A stretch of 64,000 nucleotides of DNA, taken from positions 37,495 to 101,494 of the forward strand of contig LYSW01000002.1 of NCBI GenBank assembly GCA_001657295.1, in the 5' to 3' direction. The DNA comes from Oceanicaulis sp. BBD 1991-10. Its GTDB lineage: Bacteria > Pseudomonadota > Alphaproteobacteria > Caulobacterales > Maricaulaceae. Under the pieces are notes generated by a model that saw only the letters and a program-made list of their open reading frames with translations, searched no databases and was not told the DNA's origin. This document shows positions 36,393 to 45,784 of this stretch, in pieces. Made by a program: the position numbers and the translations under genes. Each line of letters starts with the position of its first letter. The stretch's first letter is position 1.

Positions 36393-37439
36393 TTAGATGA
36401 GTCCGCGTTCCGCCAGGCTTTCAATCACCGCCGCCTGCCGGTCGCGATAAAAGCTTTTCTCCGGCGTGCTCGCCTGGCCGTCCTTAAGGAGCGAGCCTTC
36501 CGGGTGAATGTCCGCCTTGGCGTACTGGCCGGCGAAAAGCGCCATGGGCTGGCGCGCCAGCAGATTGCCCATGGCGGTCTTGCGGCGCAGGCGGCGGACC
36601 TGACCGACATCGACCTCGCCATAGGCGCACATGGACGGGCCGGCGGCGGCCTCCGCGATGATCAGGCCGCGCGGATCGACGATTTTCGATCCGCGGTCGG
36701 CGCTGGCCTGCGGGATCGGCGTGCCGGTCATGCCGCCGGAATTGGCCGAGACCACGTAAGCGAGGTTCTCAATCGCCCGGGCCTGCTTGGCGATATTCTT
36801 CGGCGTCGCCTGCGGGCTGGACACCTCCGAGCTGGAATGGACGAAGACCTCCGCGCCTTTCACCGCGTGCAGGCGGGCGATCTCCGGGTAGAGGATTTCT
36901 TCCGATGCGATGGCGCTGATCCGCCCGAGCGCCGTATCGGCGACCGGGAAGAGCGCGTCTTCGCCATAGGCGTCCAGATACGGCTCGAGTACATCGTACG
37001 GGCTGGGCGCATACATGGAGATCAGACGGCGATAGCGCAGCACCTGGCGTCCGGCGGGGTCGATCAGGACGCAAGCCTGGAAATACAGATCCGGAAAGTG
37101 TTCATCGGTCTCATAGCCGTTCCAGGCCAGGTGGATGCCGAAATCCGAGGCCAGCTTGGCCAAGGCCTCAAACTCCGGCCCGTCCGCGGCGATGGCGGCC
37201 TTGGTCCGCCACTCTTCGGCGCTTTCACGCATGGGAAATCCGGTCAGCGCGTATTCGGGCAGCACCACGAGCTTCACGTCCGGACCGATGAAGGCGATGG
37301 ATCCTGCGATCTCGCCGCGAATGCGGCCGATGCTCGCAGCCATGCGCGCGGCGGATTCTTCTCTGTTCGCGCAGGCGTTGACGGTTTCACATAAGGATTG
37401 AAGGGCGAGCGCGGTATAGGCGGGTGCGGCGTCGGTCAC
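36393..37439 (-). CDS. Nitrilase-fold protein with altered catalytic Cys and Lys
   Basis: 348 residues. The carbon-nitrogen hydrolase fold is clear: the catalytic-Glu segment LPEYALTGFP (Glu62) and the C-terminal layout. The Lys position after YR is Arg138 (RYRRLIS), and the nucleophile segment that normally reads ICYDxxFPE is IASEEILYPE, placing Ser179 where Cys belongs. Classical amidase or nitrilase chemistry is therefore doubtful; it may act on an ester or be non-catalytic. It is divergent from the gntR gene (103 bp between starts), as for a target or partner of that regulator. Confidence 0.8.
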   Translation of the reverse strand: MTDAAPAYTALALQSLCETVNACANREESAARMAASIGRIRGEIAGSIAFIGPDVKLVVLPEYALTGFPMRESAEEWRTKAAIAADGPEFEALAKLASDFGIHLAWNGYETDEHFPDLYFQACVLIDPAGRQVLRYRRLISMYAPSPYDVLEPYLDAYGEDALFPVADTALGRISAIASEEILYPEIARLHAVKGAEVFVHSSSEVSSPQATPKNIAKQARAIENLAYVVSANSGGMTGTPIPQASADRGSKIVDPRGLIIAEAAAGPSMCAYGEVDVGQVRRLRRKTAMGNLLARQPMALFAGQYAKADIHPEGSLLKDGQASTPEKSFYRDRQAAVIESLAERGLI

Positions 37440-37542
37440 GCGGATCGTCTCCCTTTTAAGGGTCAGGGTCCAAGCTCAAGGCTGGCTTGAAGGCCGAAAT
37501 AGGCTAGACATTCTGCATGACTGCGCATGACAGGAAATGGCG

Positions 37543-38355
37543 ATGAACAAGCAAGCCGCCGGGGGCGCGGCGCGGCTGTCGCCGGAACTGATCGACGAAA
37601 GCCTGCCCACGCCGCTCTACCATCAGATCTTTCTGGTGCTCCGCGACCGGATTCGCGAAGGCGCGTTTCCCGCCGGCGCCATCCTGCCCGGCGAGCAGGA
37701 ATTGACCCGATTGTTCGACGTCTCGCGCATCACCGTGAAGCGGGCGATGAATGAGCTGGCCGCCCACGGCTTCGTCACCCGCCATCGCGGCCGGGGCACC
37801 GTCGTCACCCACAATACCGGGGTGCCGGTGGTTGAAGGCCGCTTCGACACGCTTTTTGACGCCCTGCACCGCATGGGTTTGGTGACCGAGGTGAAGCTGC
37901 TGGAGGCCGAGGACCGCGCGGCGGACGAAGAGCTGGCGGCGGAAATGGCGCTGGAGCCGGGCGCCCCTGTGCAACGCGCGGTCCGCCTGCGCAGCCTGGA
38001 AGGCGACACATTCTCCTACCTGGTGACCCATGTGCCCGGCGCCATCGCGGCCCGCTACACGCTGGACGATCTAAAGACCCAGCCCATGCTGGAATTGCTG
38101 CGCCGCGCAGGTGCGGAGGCGGTGGAAGCCGATCAGACCATGACGGCGGTCGCCGCCGACCCGCAGATCGCCGTCGCGCTAAAAGTCTCGCCTGGCGCGC
38201 CGCTCCTGATGATCAAGCGCATCATGCGCGCCGCGGACGGCACGGCGGTGCAGCACATCCTCGCCTATTACCGGCCCGAACGTTTCCGCTATCACATGCG
38301 CATGGTGAAAAAAGACGAGGCCGGCGCGGGCTGGGGCGCCGCGGATCTCGCCTGA
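37543..38355 (+). CDS. GntR-family regulator, HutC/UTRA type
   Basis: 270 residues from the ATG at 37543 (AGGA upstream); an ATG two codons earlier sits too close to that site. The N-terminal winged helix has LPTPLYHQIFLVLRDRI, then LPGEQELTRLFDVSRITVKRAM and a RGRGTVV wing. The C-terminal UTRA domain (about 100-255) binds a small effector, often a sugar acid, amino acid or urocanate-like compound. HutC-type proteins bind palindromes around GTNTANAC. It lies among genes that carry four similar GRTATAYC dyads and is the only GntR gene here, so it is the likely local regulator. Confidence 0.9.
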   Translation: MNKQAAGGAARLSPELIDESLPTPLYHQIFLVLRDRIREGAFPAGAILPGEQELTRLFDVSRITVKRAMNELAAHGFVTRHRGRGTVVTHNTGVPVVEGRFDTLFDALHRMGLVTEVKLLEAEDRAADEELAAEMALEPGAPVQRAVRLRSLEGDTFSYLVTHVPGAIAARYTLDDLKTQPMLELLRRAGAEAVEADQTMTAVAADPQIAVALKVSPGAPLLMIKRIMRAADGTAVQHILAYYRPERFRYHMRMVKKDEAGAGWGAADLA

Positions 38356-38395
38356 CCGCACGGGCCGCTGCGCAATGCGCGCATTCGCCGCTTTG

Positions 38396-38419
38396 AAATG
38401 ATATAGAGATATACCATTT
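38396..38419. promoter_or_regulatory. Operator site B (putative GntR site)
   Basis: A 24-bp dyad upstream of the membrane protein-FAD oxidase-ALDH operon: left arm AAATGATATA (38396-38405), spacer GAGA, right arm TATACCATTT (38410-38419). Nine of ten arm positions pair. It is 44 bases before the 38463 start and just after the gntR stop, so it controls a new transcript. Confidence 0.65.
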
Positions 38420-38462
38420 GATGGATCGCATGGGCGCGAGCCCAAGGTGTTGAGCGCGGGAC

Positions 38463-39125
38463 ATGACCATGGAGCTGGTTTGGGGGCTCTTGCATATTCT
38501 CGTCTTCGTCTACTGGCTGGGCGGAGATCTCGGCGCATTTTTCGCCAGCCGCCTGGTCGTGGACGCCGAGCGTCCGGCCCCCGGACGGATAGCGGCGGCG
38601 ACGATCCTGCTTAATGTCGACATGGCGCCGCGCATGGCGCTGATCTTCGCCTTGCCGACCGGCCTGGCTCTGGCGGACCATCGCGGCTGGCTGGATCTGG
38701 ACCCGCCATGGGTCGGGGCGGCTTTCGCCATCGCCGCTGTCTGGGCCGGCTTGGCCTGGATGATCCACCTCAAGGCCGGTCCGCATGTCTTGGCCGGGCG
38801 CTTGGATCAGGCGATCCGGTATGCGGTGATGTTCAGCCTGGCGGGTGTCGGCGTATCGGCCTTCGTCGGGCTCTGGGCTGTCCCGGACTTCATGGCCGCC
38901 AAGCTGCTCCTGCTCGCGGTCGCAATCGGAGCGGGGTTGCAGATCCGGCGCGTGCTGACCCCGTTCGGCCCAGCGTTTGGAAAGCTGGCGTCAGGGCGGG
39001 GCGATGCGGCGTCCGACGCCGTCATCGCGTCCAGCCTGGCCAGGGCGAGGCGTTATGTCTTCGTCATCTGGGCGGCTGTGATCGCCGCAGCGGCGCTGGG
39101 CGTGGCGACGCCGGGCGGCTTCTAG
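38463..39125 (+). CDS. Six-helix integral membrane protein, unknown
   Basis: 220 residues with six hydrophobic stretches (about 5-25, 45-65, 78-98, 115-135, 140-158 and 182-205). Histidines fall in the first helix (GLLHILVFVYW) and in the third (MIHLKAG), raising the possibility of a haem- or metal-containing membrane protein of the DUF2269/CopD-like kind, but I cannot assign a family. It is first in the operon with the FAD oxidase and ALDH, 11 bases before the next gene, so it might pass electrons or transport the substrate. Confidence 0.6.
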   Translation: MTMELVWGLLHILVFVYWLGGDLGAFFASRLVVDAERPAPGRIAAATILLNVDMAPRMALIFALPTGLALADHRGWLDLDPPWVGAAFAIAAVWAGLAWMIHLKAGPHVLAGRLDQAIRYAVMFSLAGVGVSAFVGLWAVPDFMAAKLLLLAVAIGAGLQIRRVLTPFGPAFGKLASGRGDAASDAVIASSLARARRYVFVIWAAVIAAAALGVATPGGF

Positions 39126-39136
39126 GAGATTGATCC

Positions 39137-40732
39137 ATGGCTGAGACCGTCTCTTCCGCCGACTTCATCGAGACCCTGGCCCAGGCCGTCGGCCGCGACC
39201 AGGTGGCGGCCGGCGAGGCGGCCCGGTCGCTTTATTCCGAAGATGTCTGGACGCAAGGCGGCATCGTTGACGCGGTGGTCAGCCCGTTGTCGGTGGAGGC
39301 GGCCGCCGAGGCGGTGCGCCTCTGCGCCCAGGCGGATCAGCCGATTTATCCGCGCGGCGGCGGCATGAGCTACACCGCCGGCTTCCTGGCTGACGCGCCG
39401 GGCGGCGTATGTCTGGACACCGCCCGCCTCGACCAGGTGATCGAAATCAATGCGCAGGACATGTATGTCCGCGTCCAGGCAGGCTGCACCTGGAAGACCT
39501 TGCATGAGGCGCTGAAACCGAGAGGTTTGCGCCCGCCCTTTTGGGGGCCCTTGTCCGGTATTTCTTCCACTGTCGGAGGCGGTGTCAGCCAAAACAACGC
39601 TTTCTTCGGCGCCGGCGTTCATGGGCCGGTCTCTGAAAGCGTGCTGTCGGTGGCGGTCGCCCTGCCGGACGGCTCCATTCTGCGCACCGGAACGGCGGGC
39701 GGTGAAACGCCGGGCGGCGGGGCCAGACCTTTCTTCCGCCATTACGGCCCGGACCTGACCGGCCTGTTCTGCGGCGACGCCGGCGCGCTGGGGGTGAAGC
39801 TGGAGATCACGCTGCGCCTCATTCCCGCACCTTCACACGAGCGTTGGGCCAGCTTTTCCTTTCAAGACCGCGACGCTTGCGCCCGCGCCATGGCGGCGCT
39901 GGGCCGCACGGGGCTCGCCTGCGAAGTCTTCGGCTTTGATCCCGGCCTGACGGCGGTGCGGCTCAAGCGCGCCTCGCTGATGGCCGACGCCAAGACGCTG
40001 GGCAAGGTGGTGACCGGCCAGGGCAATCTGCTCAAGGGCGTGGCCGAGGGCGCGAAGATGGCGCTGGCTGGCCGCTCCTTCCTGAAGGAAGCGGACTATA
40101 ATCTTCACTTCGTCACCGAAGGCGCCTCCAAGACCGGCGTCGACGAGGCCCACGCGACGCTCAGCGCCCTTTGCGAGGCGGAAGGCGGCCGGAGCGTCGA
40201 ACCGACCATTCCCAAAGTGATCCGCGCCAACCCCTTCACCCCGCTCAACAATATGATCGGACCCAATGCGGAACGCTGGGTGCCGGTCCACGGCATCGTG
40301 CCCATGAGCGAGGGGTCAGGCTGTTGGGCGCAGATCGATGCGTATTTCGCCTCGCTGAAGGACCGGTTTGCCGCCCATGACATCCAGACCGGCTTTCTGA
40401 TCACCACATTGTCGACCACCGGCTATTTGATCGAGCCGGTCTTTTTGTGGCCGGAAGCCCTGTTTGGATTGCACGAGCAGAGCGTGGACGCGGGTTATCT
40501 CAAAGGTCTTCAGCGCAAAGATCCCGTGCCCGGCGCCACCGAACTGGTCGCGGAGGCGCGCCAGGGCGTGGTCGACATCTTCACCCGCCATGGCGCGGCG
40601 CATTTCCAGGTCGGGCGGACCTATCCGCTGAGCCGGACGCGCTCGCCCGCCAATCTGGCTTTGCTCAAGGCGATCAAGGCGGCGCTCGATCCCGACAATC
40701 TGATCAATCCCGGCGCCTTGGGGCTGTCATGA
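39137..40732 (+). CDS. FAD-linked oxidase (PCMH type)
   Basis: 531 residues. PCMH FAD-binding domain: IYPRGGGMSYTAGF (about 73-86), RLDQVIEINAQDMYVRVQAG, and WGPLSGISSTVGGGVSQNN represented by SSTVGGGVSQNN (about 142-153). The C-terminal half matches FAD-linked oxidases of the GlcD/alkyl-DHAP-synthase/4-cresol dehydrogenase kind, which oxidise hydroxy acids or aromatic alcohols. No covalent-FAD His/Tyr is obvious. The stop overlaps the ALDH start (ATGA), so it probably makes the aldehyde or oxo product used by that enzyme. Confidence 0.85.
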   Translation: MAETVSSADFIETLAQAVGRDQVAAGEAARSLYSEDVWTQGGIVDAVVSPLSVEAAAEAVRLCAQADQPIYPRGGGMSYTAGFLADAPGGVCLDTARLDQVIEINAQDMYVRVQAGCTWKTLHEALKPRGLRPPFWGPLSGISSTVGGGVSQNNAFFGAGVHGPVSESVLSVAVALPDGSILRTGTAGGETPGGGARPFFRHYGPDLTGLFCGDAGALGVKLEITLRLIPAPSHERWASFSFQDRDACARAMAALGRTGLACEVFGFDPGLTAVRLKRASLMADAKTLGKVVTGQGNLLKGVAEGAKMALAGRSFLKEADYNLHFVTEGASKTGVDEAHATLSALCEAEGGRSVEPTIPKVIRANPFTPLNNMIGPNAERWVPVHGIVPMSEGSGCWAQIDAYFASLKDRFAAHDIQTGFLITTLSTTGYLIEPVFLWPEALFGLHEQSVDAGYLKGLQRKDPVPGATELVAEARQGVVDIFTRHGAAHFQVGRTYPLSRTRSPANLALLKAIKAALDPDNLINPGALGLS

Positions 40733-42150
40733 CCACGATCTCCGTCCGCAATCCGCGCACCGGCGAAACCGACGCCTGGATCACCCCGCCCACGGGCGAA
40801 GAGCTGGATGTTGTCGCTGCGCGCCTGCGCGCCGCCCAGGGCAGCTGGGCCGGCGAAGGCATCGAGGCGCGCATGCAGCGCCTCTTGCGCTGGGCCGATG
40901 CGATGCACGCTGATCTCGACAAGATCGCCGCGGCTTTGGAGGCGGATACCGGCCGCCGCCGGGTCGCGCGGCTGGAAGTCCAGGGCGCGGTCGCGTCGAT
41001 CCGCGCCTGGGCGGCGTCTGCGCCGATGCTGGCGCCGAAGGCGGATTGGCTGCAGGGGCGCTCCAACCCCCAGCTCAAGCATTCGGGCCAATTCGTGCCG
41101 TTTGGCCTGGTTGGCGTGATCAGCCCGTGGAATTTCCCGCTGACCTTGTCGCTGATCGACGCGATTCCGGCGCTGGCGGCCGGCTCAAGCGTCATCGTCA
41201 AACCCAGCGAGGTCACTCCGCGCTTTGTCGAGCCGCTCGCGCGCACCATCGAGCTGGCCGGCCTGTCCGACCTGTTGGCGTTCACGCCGGGCGCGGGCGA
41301 GACCGGCCAGGCGGTGATCGAGCGGGCGGATCTGATCTGTTTCACCGGTTCCGTGCCGACGGGAAAAAAAGTCGCCGCCGCAGCCGCCGAGCGTCTGATC
41401 CCGGCCTTTCTCGAGCTGGGCGGCAAGGATCCGATGATCATCACGGAAACCGCCGATCTGGACCTGGCGGTGACCGCCGCGCTGCGCGGTTCCGTGGTCT
41501 CGACCGGTCAGGCCTGCCAGTCGATCGAGCGCATTTATGTGGCGCGCGCGCTCCATGAAGTCTTCCTCGCCAAGCTGATCGCAGGCGCTGAAGCCGTGCG
41601 CCTGAATTGGCCGAGTATCGAAGAAGGCGAGCTGGGCCCGCTCATCTTCGACAAACAGGCCGAGATCATCGCCGCCCAGATCGAGGATGCCCGCAGCAAG
41701 GGCGCCTTCATCCATACCGGCGGGCGTATTGAGAGCCATGGCGGCGGGCGCTGGATCCGGCCCACGGTGATCTCCAATGTCGACCATTCCATGAGCGTGA
41801 TGACTGAGGAGACTTTCGGCCCGGTCCTGCCGGTGATGGCGTTCGACACGATCGAAGAGGCCATCCGGCTGGCCAACGACACGGATTACGGGCTGTCGGC
41901 CGCCGTCTTCGCCGGCACGCTGGGGGACGCTGAAGCCATCGCTCGCAAGCTCGACGCGGGCGCGGTCTCGCTGAACGATGCGGCGCTGACCGCGCTTTTC
42001 TATGAAGCGGAAAAGCAGAGCTTCAAGGCCTCCGGCCTCGGTCCCTCCCGGATGGGCGCGGCGGGCCTGACGCGCTTTTTCCGCAGGAAGGCGTTGATTG
42101 CGAACACCGGCGCGCCTCTGCCCCTGGAGGCGTTCAAGGAGGAAGGGTGA
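40729..42150 (+). CDS. NAD(P)-dependent aldehyde dehydrogenase
   Basis: 473 residues. ALDH family motifs: SPWNFPLTL (about 126-134), KPSEVTPRF, LELGGKDPMI with the general-base Glu, and GQACQSIERI with the catalytic Cys. It oxidises an aldehyde to the acid. The start is the ATG at 40729; an earlier frame opening inside the FAD oxidase gene is rejected. It is last gene of the 38463-42150 operon, following operator site B. Confidence 0.94.
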   Translation: MTTISVRNPRTGETDAWITPPTGEELDVVAARLRAAQGSWAGEGIEARMQRLLRWADAMHADLDKIAAALEADTGRRRVARLEVQGAVASIRAWAASAPMLAPKADWLQGRSNPQLKHSGQFVPFGLVGVISPWNFPLTLSLIDAIPALAAGSSVIVKPSEVTPRFVEPLARTIELAGLSDLLAFTPGAGETGQAVIERADLICFTGSVPTGKKVAAAAAERLIPAFLELGGKDPMIITETADLDLAVTAALRGSVVSTGQACQSIERIYVARALHEVFLAKLIAGAEAVRLNWPSIEEGELGPLIFDKQAEIIAAQIEDARSKGAFIHTGGRIESHGGGRWIRPTVISNVDHSMSVMTEETFGPVLPVMAFDTIEEAIRLANDTDYGLSAAVFAGTLGDAEAIARKLDAGAVSLNDAALTALFYEAEKQSFKASGLGPSRMGAAGLTRFFRRKALIANTGAPLPLEAFKEEG

Positions 42151-42470
42151 CCGCTCCTTTCTCCGGGCTGTGACCGGTGGCGGCGCTGCGTCCGGCGGCG
42201 CCTGAAACCCTCCAGGCCTCAGGTCAGATGAATGGCGAGAGTGTTCGCGCGTCCTGTCTGGGCGGCCTCGTCGTGCGGCGCAAAGCGACGTCACCGCGCC
42301 GCCCGGCGATTGATCGCCCGTTTAAGCGTGGCGGGAATTACATCGTATAAGGATTGAATTCGGACCTCGCGATAGCTGCAATAATATGTCCGGTTACGGA
42401 ATAATATCCTTGATCGCCATGGGGGTTTGTGATAGTTTTATGACATTCGGAAGAGCCGAAGGAGGCTCAA
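42151..42470. other. 320-bp intergenic region after ALDH
   Basis: No gene seen. The 3' part (about 42340-42440) is AT-rich (ATAATATG, GGAATAATATCC, TGATAGTTTTATGAC) and probably contains the promoter of the small membrane gene at 42471. It lacks the TATAYCMTTT operator core. Confidence 0.5.
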
Positions 42471-42695
42471 ATGTCACGTTATATGCCACTGTTATTGCTG
42501 GGACTTGTCTGGATCGCCTTCATCGTCGCTGCGCCGAGGCTGCTCAGCGAGGGTTGGGTCGCAGGACTAACCGTATTCGGGATGATCGCCAGTTTCGCGT
42601 TTTTGTCGCGTCATGGTCTGGTGCGCCGTCCCGACCCGCTTTCTTTAAGCGGCACGGGCCGCCGGCCCTACTGGGAGACGCGGGAGGAGGGCTAG
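42471..42695 (+). CDS. Small membrane protein, unknown
   Basis: 74 residues; ATG at 42471 with GGAGG six bases upstream. Two membrane helices (about 5-22 and 29-46) and a basic C-terminal tail (RHGLVRRPDPLSLSG). Not recognised. It converges with the YCII gene (stop codons adjacent, 42695/42696). Confidence 0.7.
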   Translation: MSRYMPLLLLGLVWIAFIVAAPRLLSEGWVAGLTVFGMIASFAFLSRHGLVRRPDPLSLSGTGRRPYWETREEG

Positions 42696-43079
42696 TCAGC
42701 CGCCTGCCGCCTTGCTGCGGATCTCCTCCGCGCTGGCCCAGATTTTACCGCCCAGAAAGCGGCCGATGGAGATGGTCTGTTCGAAGATTTCGACTGACGC
42801 ATAAAGGCCGGCCGCGAAATACGGGTCGTCATTGAGCACCGCGCGCGCATCGGCCTCGGTCTTCGCGAAGATCAGGAAGGTGGAGCCGATCAGGCGGGCC
42901 GCTCCGGGCCGCCGGATCGGGCCGGCGTTGAGATAGCGCCGCCAATGCGCCTCCACATGCGCGAGATGCCCGTCGAGATGTTCGGTGCGCAGGCGCGCCG
43001 CCTTGTCGAAGTCCTCGATATCGCGGGCGATGACGAGGAAGCAGGGCTCGGTCAGGCGTTCGACGGTGGGGCAGGCCAT
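42696..43079 (-). CDS. YCII-family protein
   Basis: 127 residues. Dimeric alpha-beta YCII fold: FLVIARD at the N-terminus, RTEHLDGHLAHV (His and Asp of the YciI active-site region, about 31-42) and STFLIFAKTEADARAVLNDDPYFAAGLYASVEI, here shown by its DDPYFAAGLY (about 84-93). YciI-like proteins are small putative enzymes; the best studied group includes chlorophenol dehalogenation hydrolases. Function here unknown. It is 79 bases downstream of the acyl-CoA dehydrogenase on the same strand. Confidence 0.85.
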   Translation of the reverse strand: MACPTVERLTEPCFLVIARDIEDFDKAARLRTEHLDGHLAHVEAHWRRYLNAGPIRRPGAARLIGSTFLIFAKTEADARAVLNDDPYFAAGLYASVEIFEQTISIGRFLGGKIWASAEEIRSKAAGG

Positions 43080-43099
43080 GGTTGCGATCTCCGTCGTCA

Positions 43100-43119
43100 G
43101 CCCCCGCGCAGGCGGGGGC
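43100..43119. repeat. GC hairpin between acyl-CoA dehydrogenase and YCII genes
   Basis: CCCCCGC (43101-43107) pairs with GCGGGGG (43112-43118) around GCAG. There is no T-run, so it may be a REP-like repeat or a transcript-stabilising hairpin rather than a full terminator. Confidence 0.45.
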
Positions 43120-43158
43120 GTTCATTAAAGGCCTGCGCGGCGATGGCGACGGGACGCG

Positions 43159-44358
43159 TTAGGAAAACGCCTGCAATCCCGTCTGCGCGCGGCCCAGGAT
43201 GAGGGCGTGCACATCATGCGTGCCCTCATAAGTATTGACGGTTTCCAGATTAATGGCGTGGCGCAGGATGTGATATTCTTCCGCAATGCCGTTGCCGCCG
43301 TGGATGTCGCGGGCCTCGCGGGCGATGGCGAGCGCCTTGCCGCAATTATTGCGCTTCATCATAGAGATGGCTTCCGGCACCCATGCGCCGTCATCCATCA
43401 GCCGGCCCAGTTGCAGCGCGCCCTGGAAGCCCAGCGCGATTTCCGTCTGCATGTCGGCGAGCTTTTTCTGGACCAGCTGCGTGCCGGCGATCGGCTTGCC
43501 GAAGACGATGCGCTCCATGGCGTATTCGCGCGCGGCGTGCCAGCAGAACTCCGCCGCTCCCATGGCGCCCCAGCTGATGCCGTAGCGGGCCTTGTTCAGG
43601 CAGGAGAACGGACCACGCAGGCCTTTGACATGGGGCAGGATCGCGTCTTCCGGCACGAAGGCGTCATTAAGTGAGATCGATCCGGTCACCGATGCGCGCA
43701 GCGACAGCTTGCCTTCAATCTTGGGACAGTCGATGCCCTTAACGCCCGTCTCGACGATAAAGCCGCGAATGACGCCGTCCAGCTTGGCCCAGACCACCGC
43801 GAGATCCGAGATCGGCGAATTGGTGATCCACATTTTCGAGCCGTTGAGCACATAGCCGCCGTCGGCTTTCTTGGCGGTCGTGCGCATGGCGCCGGGATCC
43901 GATCCGCCATCGGCTTCAGTCAGGCCGAAACACCCGACCCATTCGCCGGTGGCGAGCTTGGGCAGGTATTTCTGCTTTTGCTCTTCTGAGCCGAAGGCCT
44001 CGATCGGGTACATGACCAGGGAGGACTGAACGCTCATCGCCGAGCGATAGCCGCTGTCGACCGCTTCGACTTCACGCGCGATCAGGCCGTATGCGACATT
44101 GGACAGGCCCGCCCCGCCATATTGCTCGGCGACCGTGGCGCCGAGAAGGCCCAGCTCGCCCATCTCGGTCATGATGGTGCGGTCAAAGCTTTCTTCGCGA
44201 TAGGCGTCGATGACGCGGGGCAACAGCTTGTCGCGGCAATATTGGCGCGCCGTCTCCGAGATCATCCGCTCTTCCTCGGAGAGCTGATGGTTCAGGTGCA
44301 GCGGGTCTTCCCAGTTAAAGCGCAAGCTCTGCTCATTCGCGGCGTCCAGCGCGGCCAT
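43159..44358 (-). CDS. gcdH: Acyl-CoA dehydrogenase, glutaryl-CoA dehydrogenase type
   Basis: 399 residues from the ATG at 44358 (AAGGAAG upstream). Motifs: [20 protein letters not shown] (substrate/FAD, shown by [12 protein letters not shown]), [16 protein letters not shown] and, decisively, [16 protein letters not shown] with the catalytic Glu of glutaryl-CoA dehydrogenases. The enzyme oxidises and decarboxylates glutaryl-CoA to crotonyl-CoA, passing electrons to ETF. It is divergent from the dehydratase-lyase operon, with operator site C between them, so it may belong to the same pathway and not only to lysine breakdown. Confidence 0.92.
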   Translation of the reverse strand: MAALDAANEQSLRFNWEDPLHLNHQLSEEERMISETARQYCRDKLLPRVIDAYREESFDRTIMTEMGELGLLGATVAEQYGGAGLSNVAYGLIAREVEAVDSGYRSAMSVQSSLVMYPIEAFGSEEQKQKYLPKLATGEWVGCFGLTEADGGSDPGAMRTTAKKADGGYVLNGSKMWITNSPISDLAVVWAKLDGVIRGFIVETGVKGIDCPKIEGKLSLRASVTGSISLNDAFVPEDAILPHVKGLRGPFSCLNKARYGISWGAMGAAEFCWHAAREYAMERIVFGKPIAGTQLVQKKLADMQTEIALGFQGALQLGRLMDDGAWVPEAISMMKRNNCGKALAIAREARDIHGGNGIAEEYHILRHAINLETVNTYEGTHDVHALILGRAQTGLQAFS

Positions 44359-44418
44359 GATAGTCTTCCTTCTTGAACGTCGCGGGCGGTCAGGCCGCAC
44401 GCGGCGGGCATACCCATG

Positions 44419-44442
44419 AAAGAGTATAAAGATATATCCTTT
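44419..44442. promoter_or_regulatory. Operator site C (putative GntR site)
   Basis: A 24-bp dyad between the divergent gcdH (start 44358) and the dehydratase operon (start 44498): left arm AAAGAGTATA (44419-44428), spacer AAGA, right arm TATATCCTTT (44433-44442). Eight of ten arm positions pair. Same spacing as site B. Confidence 0.65.
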
Positions 44443-44497
44443 GCCCCCGCGCCGTCGAGCGCTGTAGGCTTGTGCTGGTGTTAGCTGAGGCGGAGAT

Positions 44498-45784
44498 ATG
44501 CCCGCAACCCTTGTGGAGAAGATCCTGGCCAGAGCCGCAGGCCGCGATGCAGTCGCGCCCGGCGAGATCATCACCCTCGCGGTCGATCTCGCCATGGCGC
44601 ATGACAGCTCCGGGCCGCGCCGCTGGAAGGCGCGGCTGGAGGCCTTGGAGGTGGGGCTCTGGGATCCCGACAAGGTGGTGATCGTGTCCGATCATTATGT
44701 GCCGGCGGTGGACGCGGACAGCGCCGCGATCCTGAAACTGACGCGCGAGTTCGCGCGCGATCATGGCGTGAAGCATTTTTACGACATGAAAGGCATCTGC
44801 CACGTGATCCTGCCCGAGCACGGTCATCTCAAGCCCGGCATGGTGATCGCCGGCGGGGACAGCCATTCGACAAACGCCGGCGCCTTTGGATGTTACGCCG
44901 CCGGTTTCGGCGCCACGGACATGACCGCCATCGTCGCCACGGGGCGCACCTGGACCGTGGTGCCGGAAACCGTGCGCGTGGAGATCGACGGCGCGTTGGG
45001 CGCAGGCGTCGCAGCCAAGGACATCATGCTGGCCCTGTGCCGGGATCTGGGCATGGGCAACCATTTCAAAGCCATCGAGTATGGCGGCGGGGCCGTGCGC
45101 GCCATGGATATGGAGCAGCGCACCGTGCTGGCCAATATGGCGGCCGAGCTGGGCGGGGAAACCGGTCTGGTCGAACCGGACGAGACGACGCTCGCCCACA
45201 TCCGCGCCCATGGCGGCGAGGCGGGCGAAGACGCGATCAGCCTCTGGCGCTCGGATGAAGACGCCCGCTACGCCCGGCGCCATATCCTCGACGCCTCGCG
45301 GCTTGAGCCCCAGGTCGCCGCACCGCATAGCCCGGCCAACGCCGGCGATGTCGGCGACCATCTCGGGGTTGAGATCGACCAGGCTTATATCGGCGCCTGC
45401 GTGGGGGCGAAGCTCAGCGATCTTCAGATGGCCGCGTCGGTCCTGAACGGCCGCAAGGTGGCGGAGGGCAAGCGCCTTTTGATCGCGCCGGCTTCGGTGA
45501 AGGTGACCGATGCCGCGGCGAAAGACGGAACGCTCGCGACTTTGACGGACGCCGGCGCGATCTTGCTGCCTTCCGGGTGCGGCGCCTGCGCCGGTCTGGG
45601 CGCAGGATTGCTGGCGGCGGGCGAGGTGTGCATCTCCTCAACCAATCGGAATTTCAAAGGCCGAATGGGCCATGGCGAGGCGGAAGTCTGGCTGGCCTCG
45701 CCCTACACCGTCGCGGCGAGCGCCATTGAAGGCCGGATCGCCGACCCGCGCGGCTTCTTGAGAGCAGGGAAGGCGGCGGCATGA
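44498..45784 (+). CDS. Aconitase-family dehydratase, large subunit
   Basis: 428 residues, close to LeuC/DmdA-type large subunits. Iron-sulfur cysteines are in [13 protein letters not shown] (about 308) and [13 protein letters not shown] (about 364 and 367). [14 protein letters not shown] (about 120-133) binds substrate. It isomerises or hydrates a C5-C7 hydroxy-di/tricarboxylate by dehydration and rehydration, with the small subunit encoded next (ATGA overlap). Linked to a methylisocitrate-lyase-type enzyme and not to leuA/leuB, it is unlikely to be leucine biosynthesis; 2,3-dimethylmalate dehydratase (DmdAB) is a good model. Confidence 0.88.
   Translation: MPATLVEKILARAAGRDAVAPGEIITLAVDLAMAHDSSGPRRWKARLEALEVGLWDPDKVVIVSDHYVPAVDADSAAILKLTREFARDHGVKHFYDMKGICHVILPEHGHLKPGMVIAGGDSHSTNAGAFGCYAAGFGATDMTAIVATGRTWTVVPETVRVEIDGALGAGVAAKDIMLALCRDLGMGNHFKAIEYGGGAVRAMDMEQRTVLANMAAELGGETGLVEPDETTLAHIRAHGGEAGEDAISLWRSDEDARYARRHILDASRLEPQVAAPHSPANAGDVGDHLGVEIDQAYIGACVGAKLSDLQMAASVLNGRKVAEGKRLLIAPASVKVTDAAAKDGTLATLTDAGAILLPSGCGACAGLGAGLLAAGEVCISSTNRNFKGRMGHGEAEVWLASPYTVAASAIEGRIADPRGFLRAGKAAA

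Noticed and set aside
37440..37542. A fifth operator core upstream of gntR itself
   Set aside because: The region contains GGCTAGAC but not the TATAYCMTTT core or a good dyad.
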